64,000 nucleotides of DNA from Desertivirga arenae (lineage in GTDB: Bacteria > Bacteroidota > Bacteroidia > Sphingobacteriales > Sphingobacteriaceae), in the NCBI RefSeq assembly GCF_017355785.1, contig NZ_JAFEWE010000004.1, positions 310,001 through 374,000 on the forward strand, read 5' to 3'. Below are positions 51,687 to 58,277 of the stretch, one piece after another (position 1 is the first letter of the stretch; the number at the start of each line of letters is the position of its first letter). A program made the position numbers and the translations under genes. Under the pieces are notes generated by a model. That model was not told where the DNA came from, did not search any database, and saw nothing but the letters and a program-made list of their open reading frames with translations.

Positions 51687-52667
51687 CTACACAAATTGAA
51701 AGTAAATAATAAAACCTAACAGGATCAGATACATACTTTCATATAACCATCGCTTCCCGGCATACATAAAATAATGAGCCATGAAAAGTGATATGGGTGC
51801 TACAGTTAATATAAAATGGTAGGCATGGTACTCGGATTTTATATAGAAGGAGAGAATACTAAAAATGGCCTGAATAAAAACTATCAGGTAAGACTTTCTA
51901 ATGTGAACGCTACTTCTGTTAAGCTTAGTTTGCAGCGTATATACGCTCAAAACCAGAACTACTAATACTGGTGCAAGTACTATATAGTCATATATATTCA
52001 GCTTAAACAGAGAAGGGAATGCCGCGGCCAGCGGGACTTTAAGCTGGGCAAATTGTTGAAAAGAGTCGTTCAGATAATAGGCCGCAGCCAGGAAGAAATA
52101 TATCGTGAAAAATCCAATGATTCCCGAGGCCCATTCTCTCCATTCAAACGGCCTGAAAATAATCAATGCTATCCATAGCATTGGTATCATACCAATAAAG
52201 GGAAAGTAAATAAGGGTCCCCAATCCGATGATCATTCCCGAATCATACATAACAGATCGTGCCTCTTCCTTTCTATAAATAACAAGGAACTTGCTAAATA
52301 GCCAAAGCATCAGGAAATTGCATAAGAGCGCGGGACTTAGAACAACGAAAGGAACCAGTAAACTGGAAACTGTGACGTACATCAGGCCGGGAAGAAAAGA
52401 TGGTTTACCCAGTAAGTTATAATTATTAACAATCCTGTTGAAAATGACAGCCTGACTAATCGTAATAATCGTTGCGAAAAAAAGATTTGCAGATGGACTA
52501 AATAACTCTCCGGAGGGAATAGAGAGCAGTGTGCCTGCATAGGTCTCCAATAACGTGAACTCCAGATGTTCGGGTAATTGAAGAAGTACACCTACCCTTA
52601 GAAAGGCAGCGATAATAATGATTATTAAGAGGCTGACGGGGTTAAGTCTTCTAAAAAAATCTATCAT
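51687..52667 (-). CDS. DUF6427 family membrane protein
   Basis: A 326-residue polytopic membrane protein with about eight to ten hydrophobic helices and the N-terminal pattern MIDFFRRLNPVSLLIIIIIA that fits DUF6427 of Bacteroidota. Function unknown. I chose the ATG at 52667, which begins this pattern; an in-frame ATG at 52694 would add nine residues (MHGNRKQQR). It follows the MurG-like gene by 54 bases, suggesting a common transcript and an envelope role. Confidence 0.8.
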   Translation of the reverse strand: MIDFFRRLNPVSLLIIIIIAAFLRVGVLLQLPEHLEFTLLETYAGTLLSIPSGELFSPSANLFFATIITISQAVIFNRIVNNYNLLGKPSFLPGLMYVTVSSLLVPFVVLSPALLCNFLMLWLFSKFLVIYRKEEARSVMYDSGMIIGLGTLIYFPFIGMIPMLWIALIIFRPFEWREWASGIIGFFTIYFFLAAAYYLNDSFQQFAQLKVPLAAAFPSLFKLNIYDYIVLAPVLVVLVLSVYTLQTKLNRSSVHIRKSYLIVFIQAIFSILSFYIKSEYHAYHFILTVAPISLFMAHYFMYAGKRWLYESMYLILLGFIIYFQFV

Positions 52668-52721
52668 CCTTTGCTGCTTTCTATTGCCGTGCAATATTAC
52701 TTAAAACAAGCAAAATATTGA

Positions 52722-53717
52722 TCAGGATTTAGAACTGTAATCTTTAATAACTTTTTCTACAATACCACGCGTCTCATCAGGATAGCTAACCTTAATAAAA
52801 TTATCTGTAGTAAGCCAATGTTTTAGGGTAGGGATATTGCTTTCCTTAAGTTGATAGATTACGGGAACACCTAAATCTTTCGCAGCAGCAGCGTTACAAA
52901 GCTGTTCGTACTGGTTTTTCATAGGAATCACCATTACTTTTTTTCCAAGGAAAAGTGCTTCGGATGGGCTTTCAAATCCTCCACCAGTAAGCAGACCCGC
53001 TGAACATGCCAGACTCCGGTTATAGTTTTGATTATTAATGGGCTGAACAAAAATGTTTTTATCGGTGTAGATCTGTTTAGAATGTTTTGAGAAAATTTCC
53101 CATCTTACTTCAGGGATCTTTTTTAAGTAATCTACCAGATACCTATCGTGGTAAGCGGGTAGGTATACGGTAATATGTCCAAAGTTTCTGATCTCCTGAT
53201 TCCTGATTTCACTCCTGATAACTGGGGTATGAATAAAATCATCGTATTTGTCAAAATGAAATCCAATCTTATGAGTAGTGGGAGCATAGTGTTTGAACAA
53301 AGTTTCAGCCCAGTGGAAGCTATCAGAAGGGCGGGGTGTTTTTTGGGATAGAAATGCTGCCTGGTGACTTAAAGCCACACTTGGTCGTCCCTGAATTTTG
53401 CATGCCCAGGCTGTTACAGGCTCAAAATCGTTGATGATAAGGTCATAGTTCTTCAAAGGAAGTGAGCGAATATCTTTCCATAGACGAGGGAGATTCATTG
53501 CTCGGTAGGTCTTCCAATAGTCAACGCCACCTTTTCTTCCAAAGACGAAACTAAAACCATGAAAACGGAATTGCAGGGGAGCATTTGGCAATACGTCTGC
53601 CTGTGTTCCGCTAATCAAGATGTCTACATGGCCAAAGCTCTTCAACGCCGGGATAATTTCCCTGGCCCTGCTGATGTGCCCATTGCCAGTACCTTGCACT
53701 GCAAATAATATCCGCAT
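52722..53717 (-). CDS. MurG-like glycosyltransferase family protein
   Basis: A 331-residue GT-B protein of the GT28-like type. The N-terminal glycine loop is RILFAVQGTGNGHISRAREIIPAL, and the C-terminal donor-binding part is SLACSAGLLTGGGFESPSEALFLGKKVMVIP (read as GLLTGGGFESPSEALFLGKK), as in MurG and processive glycosyltransferases. Annotated relatives are generic. The sugar and acceptor are unknown. It lies between an LpxH-like phosphoesterase (75-base gap) and DUF6427, all on the reverse strand, consistent with glycolipid synthesis. Confidence 0.85.
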   Translation of the reverse strand: MRILFAVQGTGNGHISRAREIIPALKSFGHVDILISGTQADVLPNAPLQFRFHGFSFVFGRKGGVDYWKTYRAMNLPRLWKDIRSLPLKNYDLIINDFEPVTAWACKIQGRPSVALSHQAAFLSQKTPRPSDSFHWAETLFKHYAPTTHKIGFHFDKYDDFIHTPVIRSEIRNQEIRNFGHITVYLPAYHDRYLVDYLKKIPEVRWEIFSKHSKQIYTDKNIFVQPINNQNYNRSLACSAGLLTGGGFESPSEALFLGKKVMVIPMKNQYEQLCNAAAAKDLGVPVIYQLKESNIPTLKHWLTTDNFIKVSYPDETRGIVEKVIKDYSSKS

Positions 53718-53792
53718 TCTGTTCCTTACATTTAATCGGTTCCTGTTACGTGAACGCTATTTAGCGAAAATATAGAATCAGGAGATATTATA

Positions 53793-54644
53793 CTAAAACG
53801 ATTCCGTTTTTAATTGTTCAAGTAAACGCTTTACATCCAATTTATCCTGCATTTCTTCGTTTTCCTGCCGGGTTTCGTCTTCATTTTTGTCTTCCAAAAA
53901 CTGCTCGGAGGAATATTTATAAATGGTCCACGCATTGTTTTGATATTCAAGTGCAGTTAAGCTCTCCACCCAATCTCCCGAATTGAGGTATAATGTTTTC
54001 CCGTTTTCAGTACCTATTTCTCTTATCTCTGCCTGATGAATATGGCCACAAATTACGTAATTGTAGCCTTTATCAATGGCTAGTTCTGCTGCCGTGTTCT
54101 CAAAATCATTTATGAACTTTACAGCATCCTTGAATTTTGCCTTTATCTTTTTAGAGAAACTCATTTTCTCTTTCCCTAGACGAGTAAGTACCCAGTTTAC
54201 AAAGCTGTTTAAGTGGATCAGGGTATCGTAACCAATGGCGCCTAATTTAGCCAGCCATTTTGAATGTTGCATTGTTACATCGAAAACATCACCATGGAAG
54301 ATCCATGCTTTTTGATCGCCCAGGTTTAGTATCAGTTTATTGGCTAGATGAAAGCTTCCAAAGGAGATATCTGTAAACTTCCTCAGCATCTCATCATGGT
54401 TTCCGGTAAGATAGTAAACAGGGGTTCCATCAGCTATGAATTTCATGATTTTTCGCACTACTTTCATATGTGCCTCAGGCCAGTAATTTTTACTGAATTG
54501 CCAGATGTCAATAATGTCTCCGTTTAAGATTACCGTTTTTGGGTTGATGCTTTTCAGATACTTTAACAATTCCTTTGCATGACAGCCGTAAGTGCCAAGA
54601 TGCACATCCGATATTACTACAACCTCTATTTCTCTCTTAGCCAT
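53793..54644 (-). CDS. LpxH-like UDP-2,3-diacylglucosamine diphosphatase / metallophosphoesterase
   Basis: A 283-residue calcineurin-type phosphoesterase. The metal-binding motifs are VISDVHLGTYG near residue 10, ILNGDIIDIW near 40, LTGNHDE near 79, HGDVFD near 116 and CGHIHQAEI near 197. The WQFSKNYWPEAH insertion is typical of LpxH/LpxG-like proteins annotated in Bacteroidota as UDP-2,3-diacylglucosamine hydrolases, which make lipid X in lipid A synthesis. A general phosphoesterase role cannot be excluded. The charged C-terminus (EDKNEDETRQENEEMQDK) is probably a coil. Confidence 0.85.
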   Translation of the reverse strand: MAKREIEVVVISDVHLGTYGCHAKELLKYLKSINPKTVILNGDIIDIWQFSKNYWPEAHMKVVRKIMKFIADGTPVYYLTGNHDEMLRKFTDISFGSFHLANKLILNLGDQKAWIFHGDVFDVTMQHSKWLAKLGAIGYDTLIHLNSFVNWVLTRLGKEKMSFSKKIKAKFKDAVKFINDFENTAAELAIDKGYNYVICGHIHQAEIREIGTENGKTLYLNSGDWVESLTALEYQNNAWTIYKYSSEQFLEDKNEDETRQENEEMQDKLDVKRLLEQLKTESF

Positions 54645-54664
54645 TTAACCGTATTTGTAGAAGC

Positions 54665-54772
54665 CTTAATCTTCTTCATCTGTAAAGATTAATTCAAAAT
54701 GGTTCAGCACAATGATGAGTAAGGTCAATAGCAGGAGCAAGATGCCATAACAAATTAAATCGTGGTTTGCCA
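54665..54772 (-). CDS. Candidate 35-residue membrane peptide
   Basis: Between the LpxH-like gene and the aldo/keto reductase gene, the reverse strand carries an ATG-initiated frame of 35 codons. It encodes one hydrophobic helix (GILLLLLTLLIIVL, residues 10-23) followed by NHFELIFTDEED, an acidic tail. Composition looks like a real single-pass micropeptide rather than chance sequence. I see no ribosome-binding site, but these are often weak in the phylum. It ends 20 bases before the LpxH-like start, so the two could be cotranscribed. Confidence 0.4.
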
Positions 54773-54858
54773 TTCTGGAGGCTAAGCTACATAAGGATGA
54801 TTAGCAGAAAGTTAAGCTGCAGTAAGGAATATATTAATGATAAGTTAGGTGCAGGTAA

Positions 54859-54901
54859 ATAAGTGAATAAAGTAGTATCAGGTACTGCTTTATTCACTTA
54901 T
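54859..54901. terminator. 19-bp hairpin after the aldo/keto reductase gene
   Basis: Inverted repeat ATAAGTGAATAAAGTAGTA with TACTGCTTTATTCACTTAT: 19 pairs with one G-T and a 5-base loop. It starts 14 bases after the reverse-strand stop codon. There is no T run on either side, so it may be an RNA-stabilising 3' hairpin rather than a classical terminator. Confidence 0.5.
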
Positions 54902-54915
54902 GAGCGGTACAATTC

Positions 54916-55899
54916 CTAGAACCTGCCTCTTATTGAACTTCTGATATTTTTCTGGTACAGATCCTTTAGCTGTTCATGCATTTCCTGAGGCAGGGAAGGC
55001 AGATCAGATGAAGCTACATTGCTTTCAACCTGTGAAACCTTTGTCGCTCCGGGAATAACTGTGGTTACTTCCGGGTGGTCCAATATCCACCGCAAAGCCC
55101 ATTGAGCAGTTCTTTCATCAGGAAGCATTCCTGCTATTTTTTGTGCAAGTTTCACACCGGTTTGAAACTCAACTCCTGAAAAGGTTTCTCCTACGTTAAA
55201 GGAATCTCCATTTGCATTGTAATTCCTATGATCGTTCGCCGCAAACTGAGTGCTTTCGTTATACTTCCCTGAAAGAAGTCCGCTTGCAAGAGGTACCCTT
55301 ACAATTAGAGCGACATCTTTTGCTTTAGCTTTTGCAAAAAACTCTTCCGCATAGTGTTGACGAAAAATATTGAAAATGATTTGAATGGAAGCCAAGCCTT
55401 CCTGCTCAAGGCATAATAATGCTTCTTCGGCCGTTTCAACACTTACTCCCCAGTTCTGGATAAGTTTCTCTTCCTGAAGCCGGCGTAAATGATCAAACAC
55501 TTTCCCCGATGCTAATTCTTCCTGGGGGATACAATGCAGTTGTTCCAGGAAGAGTGACTGCACATCAAGGTTTTTAAGAGAGGATTCTACATGTTTCCTC
55601 ATGGAGTCGTAGCTGAAGTTTTGGGGCCATCCGTTACTTTCGTCACCTCGACGTCCCAACTTGGTCGCGACAAATAGCTTTTTATCCGTTGTTTTTAAAA
55701 AACGACCGATAATGCTTTCGCTGATTCCCATCCCATATACATCTGCCGTGTCAATGAAATTTCCCCCTGCATTTATAAAGCTGTTTAATATCTTAAAAGC
55801 ATCTTCATCTGATATCTGTCCCCAATCAGCACTGCCCAGCTGCCAGGTGCCTAAACCAATTTCCGATATCTCTATATCTTTGAATTTTCTATATCTCAT
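54916..55899 (-). CDS. Aldo/keto reductase
   Basis: A 327-residue NAD(P)H-dependent oxidoreductase with a TIM barrel. The catalytic tetrad is visible: aspartate and tyrosine in IDTADVYGMGISE near residue 50, lysine in FVATKLGRRG near 80 and histidine in LEQLHCIPQEE near 118. The NADP-binding end is VIPGATKVSQVESN near 285. It follows the cytochrome c gene by 2 bases and is therefore the third gene of the sugar-dehydrogenase unit, suggesting it acts on sugar or aldehyde intermediates. Confidence 0.92.
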   Translation of the reverse strand: MRYRKFKDIEISEIGLGTWQLGSADWGQISDEDAFKILNSFINAGGNFIDTADVYGMGISESIIGRFLKTTDKKLFVATKLGRRGDESNGWPQNFSYDSMRKHVESSLKNLDVQSLFLEQLHCIPQEELASGKVFDHLRRLQEEKLIQNWGVSVETAEEALLCLEQEGLASIQIIFNIFRQHYAEEFFAKAKAKDVALIVRVPLASGLLSGKYNESTQFAANDHRNYNANGDSFNVGETFSGVEFQTGVKLAQKIAGMLPDERTAQWALRWILDHPEVTTVIPGATKVSQVESNVASSDLPSLPQEMHEQLKDLYQKNIRSSIRGRF

Positions 55900-55901
55900 A
55901 A

Positions 55902-56342
55902 CTATTTTTTAGGTCTTAAAGAATTAACTTCAGTTAAAGTAACTGCACTTGCCTTATTGCCAAAGCTATTTCTAACATAAGTTAACACGTCGGCAATTTG
56001 CTGATTTGAAAATTGAGAGACTGGTGGCATTACATTAGAATAAGTTTCTCCATCTATGTCTACACCTTGCATTCCATTTAATAAAATGTTTATTAAGCGT
56101 TTTTTGTCGCCCAATACATAAGATGTTTTGATTAGGGGTGGATTCAAATTTGGTACTCCACCTCCATCAACTTGATGACAGGCAACACAAAGTGTAGCAT
56201 ATACAGCTTTACCTCTTTGAATAGATGCGTTAATGTTGGTTGTTGCACTAGGCTTGGCCAGAGGTTTTTTTGTTTGAGCAGTAACTGTCTTCAAGGCAAA
56301 AAAAGCAATGAAAAGCAGACCTGAGTAAAGTATTTTTTTCAA
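55902..56342 (-). CDS. Exported cytochrome c
   Basis: A 146-residue monohaem cytochrome c with signal peptide (cleavage near residue 22). The haem-binding motif is C52-V-A-C55-H56 in YATLCVACHQVDGGGVPNLNPPL (read as ATLCVACHQVDGGG), with a probable axial methionine in SNVMPPVSQ. It sits 2 bases after the PQQ-type dehydrogenase gene, a typical arrangement in which the cytochrome takes electrons from the dehydrogenase and passes them to the respiratory chain in the periplasm. Confidence 0.92.
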   Translation of the reverse strand: MKKILYSGLLFIAFFALKTVTAQTKKPLAKPSATTNINASIQRGKAVYATLCVACHQVDGGGVPNLNPPLIKTSYVLGDKKRLINILLNGMQGVDIDGETYSNVMPPVSQFSNQQIADVLTYVRNSFGNKASAVTLTEVNSLRPKK

Positions 56343-56344
56343 GT

Positions 56345-57613
56345 TTATTTCGAGTTTTTATTGTAAGTAATTCTGAAAATGGTCCCCTTCGTATCGTCAG
56401 AAACATAGAGAGAACCATCTTTCCCTAATGCTAACCCGCAGGGTCTATGTACGGCCTCACGCGGACTGTTAACCACGCTCACACCTGCAAAGCCGTTCGC
56501 GAAAATTTCCCATTCCCCAGAAGGTTTCCCGTTTGCAAAGGGAACAAAAGCTACAAAGTATCCCTCCTGTGGCTGAGGAGCACGGTTCCATGAACCATGA
56601 AAGGCAACAAATGCTCCGTTTTTATATCTTTCCGGGAACTGGCTACCTGTATAGAACAAAAGACCATTGGGTGCAAGATGCGCCGGGAAAGCAACGACAG
56701 GGTCAATGAACTTATTGTTAGCTTCCTTTGTTCCGTCGCCCCCATATTCAGGAGCAAGCATTTTTTTCTTCTTAAAGGGATCATAGTACATGTAAGGCCA
56801 GCCTGCATTGTCACCTTCTTTTAACTTGTACATGCACTCCGCTGGCAATTCTGCCGACTGCTTGCTATTGAAGAATTGGGAAAACATATCCAGCTGATCC
56901 CTTCCATGCTGCATTACGTAGAGTGAGTTGTCTTGTTGATTCCAGTCCAAGCCTACCACATTTCTTAAGCCTGTGGCAAAACGTGATCCGTTGTTATAGC
57001 TCTGGTTTAGCTGATCTATTTTAAACCTCCATATCCCTCCTGCTGAATCCAGGATTGGACAATCAGGCCGTCCTGGCGATCCTGCTCTTCGATCGGCTTC
57101 CTGACATGAATTAGAGTAAGCTCCAATATTCACATACAGGTTTCCATTATTATCCAAAGTAATTGACTTGGTTTCATGCTGCCGGCGATCAATTAATCCA
57201 GTAACAATTTTCTCCGGCTTTGACGGATCAACGACACGCTGATCTTTATCCAATTTGTATCTGAAAACTTCACTGTTCGAGGAAGCATACAGGTAATTAT
57301 CTTTAATGTACAGCCCAGTGCCTCCGTAATTCCCAAATCCGGAGCTTTGGTTGAATTTGCCATCGCCGTCTTTGTCTTCAAGTAAAATTATTCCCTTACC
57401 ATCTACCGGTCGTGCCAGTTTCACATAAATTGCCCCGTCTGTAGTAATTGCCATATGGCGGGCTCTGCCAACATCATCTGCGGCAACAGAAATATTAAAT
57501 CCTTGGGGTAATTTGAATTGTTCTGCTTTCTTATTTGTTTGAGCCTTTGTAATGGAACAAAGCAGAGCAAGGCTGAGTGTCGCAATCTTCAAACGAGTGT
57601 GATTGTTTTTCAT
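56345..57613 (-). CDS. PQQ-dependent sugar (sorbosone-type) dehydrogenase
   Basis: A 422-residue exported protein (signal peptide to about residue 24) with the six-bladed beta-propeller of the glucose/sorbosone dehydrogenase family. Motifs seen are GFNISVAADDVGRARHMAIT near residue 40, RQHETKSITLDNNGNLYVNIGA, RFATGLRNVVGLDWN near 207, VMQHGRDQLDMF near 229, NAGWPYMYYDP near 264 and FHGSWNRAPQPQEGY near 340. It oxidises an aldose or sugar derivative in the periplasm with PQQ as cofactor. No pqq synthesis genes are in the window. The real substrate is not readable. Confidence 0.88.
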   Translation of the reverse strand: MKNNHTRLKIATLSLALLCSITKAQTNKKAEQFKLPQGFNISVAADDVGRARHMAITTDGAIYVKLARPVDGKGIILLEDKDGDGKFNQSSGFGNYGGTGLYIKDNYLYASSNSEVFRYKLDKDQRVVDPSKPEKIVTGLIDRRQHETKSITLDNNGNLYVNIGAYSNSCQEADRRAGSPGRPDCPILDSAGGIWRFKIDQLNQSYNNGSRFATGLRNVVGLDWNQQDNSLYVMQHGRDQLDMFSQFFNSKQSAELPAECMYKLKEGDNAGWPYMYYDPFKKKKMLAPEYGGDGTKEANNKFIDPVVAFPAHLAPNGLLFYTGSQFPERYKNGAFVAFHGSWNRAPQPQEGYFVAFVPFANGKPSGEWEIFANGFAGVSVVNSPREAVHRPCGLALGKDGSLYVSDDTKGTIFRITYNKNSK

Positions 57614-57909
57614 CGTGTTTGAAATATTTATAGTTTTTACTAACCTACAATTCGAGGTGGTCAGGGGAAATTTGATTAATCAATTCCCTAATCCTCCCGA
57701 TTGTTTGCTAAGTAGCAAAATCTTTATAATTGGTGTGTGTCAGGTTGCATAAGGATAGAGGAAGTGGATCCCCCTGCAACAAATGCTGCCTTTTCAAATG
57801 CAAATGTAATCGATTTTTCGGAAGCTAAAAGATAAAGCTTTAGTAGGAATAATCGTAGTATCAGAACTGGTTCCGTTTTTGTAAATTGATCTGGTCTATC
57901 AATGCTTTT
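57614..57909. other. Longest non-coding stretch (296 bases)
   Basis: Between the PQQ-type dehydrogenase start and the clpS stop. I see no credible gene or RNA. It should hold the promoter of the dehydrogenase operon near its left end, but no perfect TAnnTTTG box is placed well for it; a short palindrome TTGATTAATCAA lies near 57671. Confidence 0.5.
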
Positions 57910-58206
57910 TTAATCTATACTTACCGTTAATCCTTCTTGCTGAAGAATTTTGCGGTACACCTCCAACTCAGTAAATGAGCCTTCCAGTACCTCACACTTA
58001 CCTTTTGTATGGACCGTCCATGCTATTTTTTCAGCTTGCGGATCTGAGTAATCCAGATATTTAGTTAGGCAATAAATAACATGATCGAAGGTATTGATTT
58101 CGTCATTCCAAAGAATTAGACGATGATTAACTTTTAATCCTGCTAAAACTTCTTCAAGAGTAAAAGTTTCTACCTGTGTATCAGTATCAGCCAAACGAAT
58201 ATTCAT
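57910..58206 (-). CDS. clpS: ATP-dependent Clp protease adaptor ClpS
   Basis: N-degron adaptor that delivers proteins with destabilising N-termini to ClpAP/ClpCP. The 98-residue protein contains the family core: LILWNDEINTFDHVIYCLTKYL near residue 37 (ligand-binding ND/D residues) and AEKIAWTVHTKGKCEVLEG near 62 (histidine of the degron pocket). I use the ATG at 58206 rather than the upstream TTG. A perfect -7 box lies 6 bases upstream. No clp ATPase gene is adjacent. Confidence 0.94.
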   Translation of the reverse strand: MNIRLADTDTQVETFTLEEVLAGLKVNHRLILWNDEINTFDHVIYCLTKYLDYSDPQAEKIAWTVHTKGKCEVLEGSFTELEVYRKILQQEGLTVSID

Positions 58207-58212
58207 AAGGCG

Positions 58213-58220
58213 CAAAATTA
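58213..58220 (-). promoter_or_regulatory. -7 box TAATTTTG of clpS
   Basis: Perfect TAnnTTTG match on the reverse strand, 6 bases before the clpS ATG. Confidence 0.5.
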
Positions 58221-58277
58221 AGCAAAAAAGAATGAACAGTAAACCTTCTTTTTAGGGCTCCATAATAAGTAGGAGAA

